Shown piece by piece: positions 36,401-47,700 of a stretch of DNA of 64,000 nt (positions are counted from its first letter, which is position 1; every line of letters begins with the position of its first letter). Source of the stretch: Dipetalonema caudispina (lineage: Eukaryota; Nematoda; Chromadorea; Rhabditida; Onchocercidae). The position numbers and the translations under genes were made by a program. The notes below the pieces were generated by a model. That model did not search any database and had not been told where the DNA came from. It saw only the letters and a program-made list of their open reading frames with translations. The DNA lies in NCBI GenBank assembly GCA_013365325.1, contig JABVXV010000012.1:62001-126000 (forward strand). The letters are read 5' to 3'.

Positions 36401-39400
36401 CACATGCCATGGACATGAGTGTCGGTTTGGCACCGTTCCTCGTACCATCTCGACGGCCTCGTCCAGTTGTCCGAAATCGAGGTGACATTTTTAACTAGAG
36501 AAACTAGTTTTTTTTTTTATTCTTAAAGACTTCGTGATCATATTATTGCTCTTAAGACATAATTGCGCCAAGCCGCTACTAAATTAGGCAGAAAACTTTC
36601 CAAAATATTGTACTTTCATGCCACTAGTTATCAAAGCATTGATTCACTGCAAATGCAGAATCACTGTGTTTGTCTATTGATTTAACATGACACTGAATTC
36701 TGACAGTCATGTAGGCGTACGTCGCCATTACCATACGTTTTGAACCCAGATTGCCCAGTTATTACTCCCCCAAAGGAGTAACAGATCTAGGCGATTGAGC
36801 CGTTCTGTTCAATTCGTTTGATAGTGTATCCTTATGATGAGCTTCCAAATCAGTGTCGTAAATACATGTTTAAACGGATCTGTTATAGCACGAGCATCAC
36901 GTGAACCAGATAAAGGAACAGAACTGTTAGTGCAGAAACCTGTCGCCAGTGATTCCCAGGTGAACTTGATATATTTGAACTTCTCCCTATTAAAGTATTT
37001 CTTAGTGATTTATTAACATCCCACTCACACTGATCGTAGCGCGAATATCATATACTAACAACAGTTTTTCAGATAGGCAGTACCGTTCACACTGAAGAGC
37101 AGTCTCACATTCTTAGTGCTCCGCGACAACATCTCCAAAAACTTATAGCCCGTAGTAGTGGAGCTGTTAAACAGCAGTATATCATGGCGGAACCCCTTGA
37201 ACCTTGTCATGTTCCTCGTCTTCAGCATACTGCTCTACAGGTTGAATTTATATTTGATTTTTCGTAGTGTTTTTTTTTCTTTGACTTTGTTTACAAAGTT
37301 TAGCTTTGTCTAGAAATTTTCACAATCACTTTGCTTTACAAGCGTTTTATGGGCTTTGAAATTCTTTTGTTACTTTAATGTTTATCAGTTTACTGTAGTT
37401 AGCGCTGGCATGGAGGAAGATGTTACATTGCTGATTTGGCAGAATTCACTTTTGTTGTATAGCAAATTTTTATAAAGAATGTTGCATATTTGGAAAACCG
37501 CTTATGTCATTGGAAGTATTTTAAAAGTATTCTGTAGTAAATACTCCATTTCCTAGGCGTGTTTTAGAGAGAACGTATCAGTTCTTATGCTGAGCTGTTG
37601 CACAGTTACTCAAGAATCTTGAATGAACTCTTTTTTATAGCGTGCGGTCCCAAATGTTGATTCGATGGTAAGTATGGTTGCGGATGAAAAGTTGTCACCG
37701 AAAAGTCTTCAAAACTCCTCTGCGACGATTCACTGTAAAGAAGAGCAGGAATCATCTTCACAGGTAGTTGGCCAGTTGGCATATCAAAACCTCCAATTTT
37801 TAGGACATCATAATCTTATTGATTGCTGTGAGTGTTGCATTTGTATATTCTCTCCTCATCATGTATGACAGTCATGATCCATGCTTTTTAATCCATGGAT
37901 CAGTATTTCAAGTTTTGGGTTTTATGATAGTAAGAAACCTAAAAAATCTGATACCTTTCCCGTCGACAAGGAATTTCAATTCAAGATAAATTTTTTTTAT
38001 AATTTGGTATTGTAGCCTAGACAAGATAGTTTTATTACGTTTTTCCCGACCTAGTGATCTTATATGGGTGTGTCTGTAAACCTTATTTGTGCAGTTTTTC
38101 ATACTTTTAAGCACCATTGGAACAAATTAAAATGATATAGTTTCGACTGGAAGCACTCACTGACTTTGTTTTTTCCAGGGCCTTTCTGTCGATTCTCGTG
38201 AACCGATTTATGTCAGTAATGTGGACAGAATGAATGATACTCAACAAACCGCTCAAGCTTGTACAGCCTTTCTTCATCGTTCTCACCAGGATATCGCAAA
38301 ATATATTGAGGAGCATTATCGGAAGTCTCGGAAGGTTGTTTTGTTGTGGGATCATGTGGATTTCAGAAACATAAGCTATCGCATCGTGTCTTATATTTTA
38401 CTGTAGGAGCATCACTTATTTTCACATCTAACTGAATTTGGATGTTTGTTGAGGGAACATCAACTTTCATTGTAGGAATCATTCGTCGCTAATTCTCGTC
38501 AGCTTCTTACTCGACAACTTGATGAGCTCCAGATGCGACAGGTCTCGATTATTTTTTTTCTTTTTTTTTTCGTTATATGATTTGATTAGCTTTCAAGGCG
38601 ATCTGCTATTCTGTCGTTTTTTGTCGTTTATAGCCCCGAATTCGTCATCCCCAAACCGCCGCTTTCGATAGCTCCAAAAAAATAAAGGAGATGGATCGTA
38701 TCGCTCAACAGTCTGTGACGCAATCCGTAACAAGCCTTTCGGTAAACAGTTCATCTAAAGGAATTCTGGAGGTCTTTATAGCTATAATACTATTAAATAA
38801 AATGTGTTGAGATTTCTGTTTACATCGGGTTCAGAATTTTGTTTTTGTGGGACACAAACTTTTGCATCCTATTACATAGTCCTCCATTCAAATCAGGATA
38901 GCTCGGGCTATCTTGACCAAAATTGCAATACACTGAGTTTTCTCCACTCCTCAGGATTTACTGCTGTTGCTCATCACTTTAATTCATTAATTCCACTGTC
39001 TTCTATTTTTTTCATTTGTACGATGTAAAATTTAGGGAATCGGTCTACATCGACAGGAACCAATATCACCTGGACATGTTGCTGGCGTTTATTCCCGCAC
39101 TGCTTCTCCGCTTAATCAGGATCGTGGGTTTGATTCACGACGGCAGAAGGTAATTCAGTCAACAGCGGTTGGAACAGAAATCCCCGTGTTGCCATCCAAA
39201 GACAAAGTAGCAAGTGATAATACCCCAACAGCATCTGGCGGTACAGGTATTAATTTTTTGGCAGTTATGTTTTTTCAGCGTGCAGAGATTTAGAATGGAT
39301 CATAGTACGTTGCTGGGATTTCATTTTTCGAACTTATCGGATCCGTCGATTTATGTAGTCTTCTGTGGTAAACTATGATTTTGAAAAATGAGACTTGATG

Positions 39401-42400
39401 TTTATTTTTTCAGTTGTTTTGAAAAAAAGTGACCGTAATGCTCCTTCGGTCGAAGATATGTCCAGTGGAGAAGAACCACCTGTTTTTAATGAAACATGCA
39501 ATGAGGCTTTGGATCAGCGAGTTTCTGTTGCAACGCGTTCATCGATTAGCGGAGCTGAGGAGGAGACGAGCGTGAATGGTATAGTTTAACTGTTTATTTT
39601 ATGCGCATGATAAATTCTATACAGTATGAAATCTAAATGTTAGTAATGTGATGTGAACTCTTCTGTTAGATGTAATTCACTCATTGACTTTGCAGGTAAT
39701 GCTGATGAAAAAGGAACGGAAGATGAAGGTGTTCGAACCACTGAAATAGCCGCGGGCGTAGATTTGCCATCAAACAGCAACAGTGAAGATGAATGGGAAG
39801 AAGAATACACTACACGTTGTTATTGTGGCTTAAATCATAACGACGAATTCATGATACAATGTGACGTGTGCAAGTAACTTTTACGGGAATCTGCTTTGGT
39901 AACATCACCATCTATGAATTCGAAAACAAGGGTGGCGTTCTCAAATTTTATTCTTAACAAATCTCTTATTTCTGGAAAGAAATCTGTGATTTTATATGTG
40001 TGGCATACAAACTAACCTAAAGTCTGAAAATAGGGCATTGCAAAAGCTTGATGGATATTTCAGTGTATGGCAACACGGCAAGTGTATGGACATTGATCGA
40101 CGTCGAGTGCCAGATACGTATCAATGTGAAGAATGTAGTCCACGTCTATTGAAATTTAGCAAAACTCAGGCACGGGAAATGCAGTTGAAAGTGCTCGCTC
40201 GACAGCGCAGAGAAAAAGAAAAGAAACGTCGCCAAAGAGCTAAAGGACATTTTAAAAAGAAAATTCGAGAAAAATCGGTAGGTTTGAAAGGCATTGTTGG
40301 TCTTTTAATACTGATGAAGTTGCAGTTCGTGAGGATATGGTAAAATAACTTATGCTTACATATAGTTGCAGTTACTTGTCCAATTCTATTTAAGGTGAAA
40401 TGGGATGTTAGAAATAACGGATATTTAAATATAAAATAAACGGACTGAGGTTTGTGGGGTGTAACTCGAATTATGAAAATCGTATCACGTGTAGGATTCT
40501 TAGGAAGAAACGAAGAAAAGACGAATGAGAGGAAATTCATCGAAAGATTACATCGAATGTTTCAAGTATGAATACACAAGATCTGTCATGGCATTTTCAC
40601 GCAAACACGAAGACACGGTAGACCCTACTTGTCATTTTCTTAGTCGGTGCATTTAGGTTTTTAAAGTCATCTCAACTTCTTTAATTTGGGAAGTTCTATC
40701 TGATGACTACCCTTGAAATAAATTCAGAATGAATGAGGAACTTGAAGTGGTGATTTCATCTTAATGCAATCCTTAAATCATATTCAGGGTGATCCTGCGG
40801 TGTTGGAAGCTTTGCGAAATGCCGACGGTGTGAGTGTTATGTATGTCACACAGGCGTCTATGGGACTTGTTTCAACACGGCTGTATCATGCTGATGAACC
40901 GGTAATATATATTTGTGGGCGCGTGTCGCTCCCTCGTGAATGTCGTGGTCGAGAAGAACCAGGAGCAATCGTACCTTTTGTTATTTTGTATAGGTAGATT
41001 ATTCTACTTTGTGCAGTTGTGCTTAAAATTAACAGAAGTTAGAGGTTATACTTTGTCATTTTGTCAAATAGGTCAATGGGTATTTTGATGTAGTTTTTGG
41101 TAGAAATATCAATGAGCTCTGGAAGAGAAGGTGTGGATGATAAAAATGTCTTTTTTTGGATTTACTTTATTATCGGTGATATTTTGGTAGAACTCGAAAA
41201 TATTATGTATTATCCATTTTTAGTGATCTATTGGTTGAGGAAAACGGGGAACCTACACCAATTTGTATTGATGCTCGTCGCTTCGGTTCGAAAGCACGAT
41301 TTGCGCGTTCATCTTGCCGGCCAAACATCAAAATGCAGCATTTCTTTCTGAAAGGCAAACTGCATATCATAGGTGTTGCTGCTGGAAACATCGAACGTGG
41401 TGAAGAGGTTGTCACTTATGATCATTCGTTACAAATTTAGTTTGAGTGTGCTATGTAAATAAAGTTGATGTGTTTCTGTTTCTCTTATTTTACAGAAGCT
41501 ATAGGGGATAAAAACACTTCGCACAAAAGCGATTAGACCTTGGAGCATTATACATGAGATTTGAGTTAATAGCTGGCGGTTTTGACTATTGTATCTAGTT
41601 TGATTTAGATTACTCTTCCGTTTGATGCCGATTACTTCATGTCAAAGACGAGACTTGTTTGCGCGTGTTCAGCAGATGACGAGGATGATGGCATTGTAGA
41701 TTGTTTAATCCGTAATTTTAATCGATCGTTTGAACAGAAACAAAATCGAGTTAGCGCTACGGTTGGTGCAGATGTTGTTAATCATTTAAATAACAGAAGA
41801 AACGATGAAATCTGCTTTTTTTGTGCTCGCACTTGATAGGCTGTGGGGTATATAGCCTAGAAATATGGTGATGAGAGTGTTTCAGCTATTTCATTGCAGC
41901 AGTGTTGTTTGATCACTTTAACTTGAATTACGCCACTGCTTATCAAAAAGGAGCGATGAGTGTTATGGGTTCTTTGCTACTGATTTTTCTTGCTAGTCAG
42001 AGTTGCATTTATTGGTGCGAAGTTCTGTGTTTATTGTATAAGTTATGAATAATGAATTTGATAGCGCAGAACCTGGCACTCTAATCCTGATCAGTCGAGT
42101 ACACATGAAATTGAAATTTGCAGGCTCTAAACACAGTTTCGCAACCAACGGTAAATGTCGATACTACCTCAAAAGATCATGCCAAAAAGTATGTGGAACT
42201 GGAGGTCGAAAAAGTTCAGGCGGATATAAAGTCTAAAAATACTACAAGTGGATCTCGATATTCTCCTATAACATTTTCACCGAAAGGGGCTGCATCTGAT
42301 TATAGTGGTGAAGTTAATACCCTCGGAACGGTCGAAACAACAACAGCTGTAACACCTACTACTGAAGATGAGAATACAGCTAACAAGGATCTATTACCAG

Positions 42401-45027
42401 ACAGCTCTGTAGAAATGTAAGTTTTTTACTAATGAGGTTTTTAAACTGTCATTATTTTGTAAGATGCTGGAAGTTGTTCCAGAGAAATGTAGGATGGATA
42501 TTACTAGTCCATTTGTTAGGTGAGAAGTAATTACAAGAGTTAGTTATTTTTGAAGTAACTTGTTGATCTTCTTTCTATTTTGTAGGCAGTCTCGTACTCG
42601 AACTACCGCGAATGGTTCTTCAAGAAAAGCTCGGAGTAAACTGTCGAAGATATCCACCAGTTTATCATACAGGAAAAAAGGCGGCATCAAATTACGCTAT
42701 CGTGGAGCAGCTAGTTATAAAACTGTCGAAACACGACAAAGAGCATGCATAAATGAGTGCGAAAATTCGATCATCCCACCAAAGGCGGAAACGTTTGTTG
42801 TTTTTCTAAAAATTGTTACTAATTTATTAAGTAAAATGATTTACATCCATAAATTGATTTCCTGTGTGCAATTCGATTGCTGAATTTAATTTGTTGGTTT
42901 TATGGAAGTTCTTAAGTTCTAGAATATTTTTTTTCCAGTGAAATTATTGGTGTCGCCAAAGACACAGCGGTTTCTGATAGTTCACTGAAAAAAGCAGCTT
43001 GTCCAGTTAGTGATGAAGCAAGTATGCAGGCGGAGGTATTTTCTCTTATTTTGATTGTACATTGTGAACAGTAATGTTTGAAGTTCCTTGAAGATAAGTG
43101 ATGCAATAATGTGTTTTTTAGGGACAACATGAGGAGAAGCAGCAGATTCAATCAAGTAAAGATTGTGAGGGGCAGTCCGTGGAAGAGAATAAGTTTGTCA
43201 CGGAAAAATTGAGAACACATGCAGAAACTGAAATAAGAGTTGGAAGTGTGCGAAAATCAGATGCAGTAGATGCAGGTTCAGCTGTTATGAAGAGTGTTGG
43301 CAGACCTAGAAAGAAACGACGAGCTTCCATTGGTGTGAAAGTAACTGATGCAGTTGACTGGGCAGGGAGAAGTGAAGGAAATGAGCAGTTGGTCACCTCG
43401 GATACTTCGACAAAGAAGATAATACACCGTAAAAAAAGTGGTCTAATGCAAGAGGTTGAAAGTGTGAACTATATGCTTCCCGAAGAGCGCAATAAAGCAA
43501 TGGCAAGTTTTTGTTTTGGTCATGTGGTTGCTATAAAATTGATAAAAATATAGTTTGTGGATGACATACCCTGTTAATTCTCTAGTGTGTTGAACTGGTT
43601 TTTTAAGTTTTTTCTGATAATTTCTCGGTTGTTTCAGTCTCGAGAAGAACGTAAAGTACTGTTAGAGCTTGCACTGTTTGAACGCATGCAGCAGCGTGAG
43701 GCGAAACGGCAGCAGCATGTAATCTGTACGCGTGGAGCGGGAAATACTGGAAACGCTCGCTCTCGTACTTCATCCACCAGTGGCCTACCATTGGAGTCTA
43801 AAAAAGTTGCGAAGATTACAGACAGTGCAAATAATGGAAGAAACCCAAGAAGCAGACAGCGAAGCCAGTGAGTTTTTCATGAAATCAGTGCTTGTATTCA
43901 GTACTATCCATCCAGGATTATTGTGTGATTGAAAGCATTTACAGGAGTAGCACAAAAAAGCTCAAAACCGTGAAAAGTAGACGACGCGTATCAAGCTCTG
44001 AATGCCCTTCAACGGTGGCGCTAAAACGAAGTCGTACGATGAGCGAAGGTGCAAAATGGAGAGAAAAATCTGAAGCAGAGCAAGGTTTCTCTACTCCATT
44101 TTTTGAGCTGATATTATCTGTTGCAGAGAATTACATCTATGTTAGCTGCTTTGAGCTTGCACAATTGTAGTTAAACAGCAAAATTCTGGTGAGATATGAG
44201 CTGTATAACCATTGATTTTACAGTTATTATCGCGTTTTATATCAGCTATTAAGGAAGCTGACCATCGTATTGTCTCGTAGGTCACTTTTTTTTCTCAAAT
44301 CTTTTCATATACCGTATTTCATTGCAGGTTTAAACAACGACTTGACGAAAAAGGCAGTCTCATTTTCTCCTTCCGCTCAAAGCTTCACTACTGAACCAAA
44401 GTTAGAATCCAAAATGAAAGGGAACGTAGGAGGTATGAAAATTCGCCTATGTTAGCAGTTAATATCTGCGACGTACTTTTGATTATCAGAAATTTCAACG
44501 AAGAGAACATACTTTTTGTTTTTACTTCTGTTCGTCAACTAGTTTTTTGTGATAGACGCAATGTTTTCACAATTTGTCAGATAAAAACATTTGCAGAAGA
44601 CTGTCTCTCCCATTAGGTACAAGTATGTAGTAGGTGCTCATTCAAAGGAAGTTTTGAATTTTTTATTGTTTTCGAATTTTATTCAGATCACTGTGTCGAA
44701 AATGGAACATTAAAAACAAGAGGTAAGTTGTTGTTTAGGATGGGATATACAAACTGGTTTCTGCAAGTTTGAAATCCTAATAAAGTGTTTTGAGCATTTC
44801 GAATTACAGATATGACTGGAGAGGTAGAACTACGAGAACTGGAAGTGTCCACCAATAATACCACTCTCAGTCACAAAGATTCGTCTTTGTTATGTGCTGA
44901 GCGAGAAATCCAGAACACAGATTTCATTCAGGACAGCGGTACGACTACCTATCCTACCAATGAGGAGCATATGAAAGACGAGGTCGGCTTTAATTTTGTT
45001 TTAATTTCACTCCGGTGCTGCTTGCTC

Positions 45028-45063
<36 letters not shown>

Positions 45064-47700
45064 ACGAAGACAAGGTTTTTAGATGGAGCCGCTGCCGAAA
45101 AAAAAGCGTGAAAGTCATGGTATGGATCAAAAATGTAATTCAGACATGCCAGGGAAAGCTTCACAGAGTTCGGGTTTCGGCAACACTGGTTCAGCATTTG
45201 CTGTTAAACCAGGCAAATTATTTGTGTATTTCACTTTACGGAAATATTATACTTCGAATATCACTAATTGTTTTCACAGTTGCAAATTTAATTTACAAAT
45301 TTCGATACAACTACGGGGTATTTAGCACGTAATTCTCTTCCTGTTTTTGTTTTTTCATATTTTGAGATAAGCTTATGGGTTTTTTTTATTATAGAAGAGA
45401 TTCGTGCTTTCTTTCGTAAGATGGTTGAAACTGAGACTGCTTGTGAACCATCGGACTTTTTGCTGGATTTCCAAACGTTGGAAGGAGTTCAGCTCCCGTC
45501 AACTTCTTTGCACGCTGAATGTGGTAGAAATCAAATGAAGGTTGCGGAGGCTCCCAAAAAAAAGATGTCACTAGACGAATATAAGAGAAGAAAGAGCTCG
45601 AAAACCACTGTGGATTCGGAGAAGTAAATTTTTTTACATTAATAAATGACAAACTTGAAGGGTTGGCAGGATTCTGATTAAAGCGATTGTCTTTTAAAGA
45701 AATCAAATTTTTAGCGTCTATGTGTACATATATATATGCACACCATATTTTATTACTTCCGAATACTATATGTATGCACTTCTGCTTGAAATGCTAGGAA
45801 GTATAACTTGTCTTTGGTGTCTCTCATTACTTTTCGTAAAGTAGTGTAATTTATTTCGTTCTAAAAAAAGCAAATTTCGTTGAATCTTTTCCTTGTGAAT
45901 GCCATGCAGTTTACACTCTTTGATTTGTTGAGATGTCAGTATTTCTCAAGACCTGGTGATCTTTTTCTCTCAATTGTTCTCACCAATTAAACTTGTTTGC
46001 GTCCTCACAGTTTTTGCTGTAGTGAGGAAATATCAAAAGATTTGTATGCATGCAACAAGTTAATTCGACATAATTTTGTAGAACAGCTGCGATTACTATC
46101 GAAAAGAAAGCAGAAGACGGTGAGCACAAGCAGGTGCCAATATCTCGTTCTTTCATTCCGTTAATGAGTGCCAGTGAAAGTGTTGGAAAGCGCACAGCAC
46201 TTCGTCTTGGTGCCCTTCCTGATCCTGTACAGTTACGCGCAATTCCAACACTTTCAATTGATGACCTGAAACGTCGTATTTATCGGCGAACGACCACTTC
46301 AACTACATTAACCTCGAATTCTGATGGCATTTCACCTTCTTTCATGGTACAAAAGAACGCTTCACATACCTCACCAGGACAATGCCTTGAGGTGAGTGGT
46401 ATATTCGAATTATACACTGTGTGACATTTAGGCGTTAAATTGACAGATTTATTCTGTGAATCGAGTAATACTTTGCCTTTCCCTACTTTTTGACATGTTT
46501 CGTGTGCGCTATTTTGGTTTAGTAGTGCTGTTTCAATCAAAATAGTGATTCATCGCTCACCGTTCAAAGGCTCTTCAATATTATTTTAAAAAGAATGGAC
46601 TTACTCATAAAAATATCAGCCTTATTTAGAAAAGCCGGAAGTCCAGGGTCTTGCAGGTAGGTAGACTTATTTATGAAAGCATGTAGGAAAAATAGGTGAT
46701 TTCTCTTTTTTTGACAATATACATTTTTTGCGGTTTCCCATGCTTTTGTTTAACGCATCCACGGTTGTCATTTTTGTGTTTATGGAACCGTTGCTTAGCA
46801 GTCTTGACTTTAATACATCTGGAGTTGGTGTCTTACTAACATGGAAACGTTTTTTATTTTTATTCCATATTGTCGTGCTCTTTTCTGTGTTCCTTTCGCC
46901 ATTGAACTCTTTTCCGTGCAACTTCTTTCTTACTTCTATGCTTAATTATTGCTATTTAGTAGTCAGAATATGGAGTGCTTTATCCAAAAACTTTGGATGT
47001 TAAGTCAAAAAGGTTTTGGTAATGCCAAGCACTCTGGTACAACATTTCATATTGTTTATACTTAATAATTTGCATTCCAAAGTGCTGAATACATTTCTAA
47101 CACATCTCTTTGCCAATAATAGAACGGATATACCTTTCATTCACTTTCCTACCGAAAGTGGATGGATTCCGATGTCTTAATTTCTACAAAAATTTCAGGA
47201 AGGATCAGCTTCGTTTGCATCCTCATCCTCATCATCATCATGGCGAAGAGAACCACCCTCAACGGTAGCTTCCAACAAAGACAAGAGACTTTCGCTCGAA
47301 GAGCGATTACGCTTGGTACTCGGCTGTGGTGAAGGGTACACTGATAGGTACAGTTCATCTGTATCTCCACCAGCTGCTCCGCCACCACCTCCTCCACCTC
47401 CCCCTCCTCTTCCTATCAAGAACCCAGGTCAGTATTCGAATTTAGAGGTTACAACTGTAAAAGTTTCATTTACTTGTACCGTGATTTAGCATGTTTAATG
47501 TTTTTTTTTTTTTGAGCTTCTCATCATGCATTAGTGGAGCATCATGTTTTTCAGAAATACCAAAACTGAGATGCGATCTCTCTGGCGACCTTCATTCTGA
47601 TATCCCTCTACCACCACCACCACCGACGACTACTCCATCTTGCAGTCAACCTGATCAACGTTCATATGAAGCACATGCGTTGGTACCCCGTAGAGGCTGA
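33482..47700 (+). CDS. set-26: PHD-finger and SET-domain chromatin protein (KMT2E/SETD5, SET-26/SET-9 class)
   Basis: Thirty-six exons join in frame to 1881 residues: 33482-33554, 33629-33722, 34304-34421, 34784-34880, 34990-35056, 35242-35352, 36085-36135, 36270-36481, 36889-36959, 37073-37240, 37641-37763, 38179-38334, 38476-38541, 38634-38741, 39036-39246, 39414-39578, 39696-39873, 40064-40277, 40504-40617, 40788-40993, 41224-41407, 41609-41761, 42124-42416, 42586-42792, 42939-43035, 43122-43502, 43638-43867, 43945-44084, 44328-44432, 44687-44722, 44810-44982, 45083-45212, 45395-45623, 46082-46391, 47199-47427, 47555-47700. A DHNY motif (96-99), PHD finger (672-714), SET domain (about 815-950), SREERK block (from 1307), PLPKKKR nuclear signal (near 1540) and a proline run (1814-1829) follow in order. 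This fits MLL5/SETD5 and C. elegans SET-26/SET-9, nuclear readers of methylated H3K4. The true start may be further upstream; the symbol is by class, not proven orthology. Confidence 0.88.
34784..34795 (+). other. HCF-1-binding-type motif DHNY in the SET gene
   Basis: The fourth exon opens with codons for D-H-N-Y (residues 96-99), exactly the [D/E]-H-x-Y consensus by which host-cell-factor-1 Kelch domains are bound. MLL5 contacts HCF-1 through such a motif and C. elegans SET-26 acts with HCF-1, so the motif is likely functional here; that last step is inference. Confidence 0.6.
35578..35654 (+). other. Possible extra or cryptic exon in the SET gene
   Basis: Between exons 6 and 7 a block follows a strong acceptor (TTTCTTCCAG) and reads [20 protein letters not shown] before a donor-like GTTGAT. 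Entering phase 2 fits exon 6, but it leaves in phase 1, which would shift exon 7 into a frame that soon stops. It is either a poison/cassette exon or needs a different donor. Confidence 0.35.
39826..40136 (+). other. PHD-finger coding segment (split by an intron)
   Basis: The Cys4-His-Cys3 zinc ligands are C672, C674, C686, C689, H694, C697, C711 and C714, with the aromatic-cage W692 just before the histidine ([10 protein letters not shown]). The finger is split between exons 39696-39873 and 40064-40277. PHD fingers of the MLL5/SET-26 class bind H3K4me3. Confidence 0.85.
40788..41761 (+). other. SET-domain coding segment, likely non-catalytic
   Basis: Exons 40788-40993, 41224-41407 and 41609-41761 encode the SET fold: [18 protein letters not shown], then [18 protein letters not shown], then RGEE joined to [10 protein letters not shown]. 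The motif that reads RFxNHSCxPN in active enzymes is [10 protein letters not shown] (893-902). Asn and His are replaced, as in the MLL5/SETD5 branch, where intrinsic methyltransferase activity is absent or disputed. The 41407 donor is chosen because reading through would stop at 41440. Confidence 0.8.

Noticed and set aside
41409..41440. SET-gene reading through to the TAG at 41440 ([10 protein letters not shown])
   Set aside because: Splicing at 41407 to 41609 restores the family GEE-I/L-T-x-x-F-D motif and a continuing frame, so the stop is intronic.
42045..42236. Cys-rich plus-strand frame ([19 protein letters not shown]) resembling a zinc motif after the SET domain
   Set aside because: It is out of frame with the exon 42124-42416, whose frame is required by the flanking exons.
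43148..43396. Minus-strand ORF of 82 codons in the SET gene
   Set aside because: Lies antisense to exon 43122-43502, which is fixed by frame continuity on both sides.
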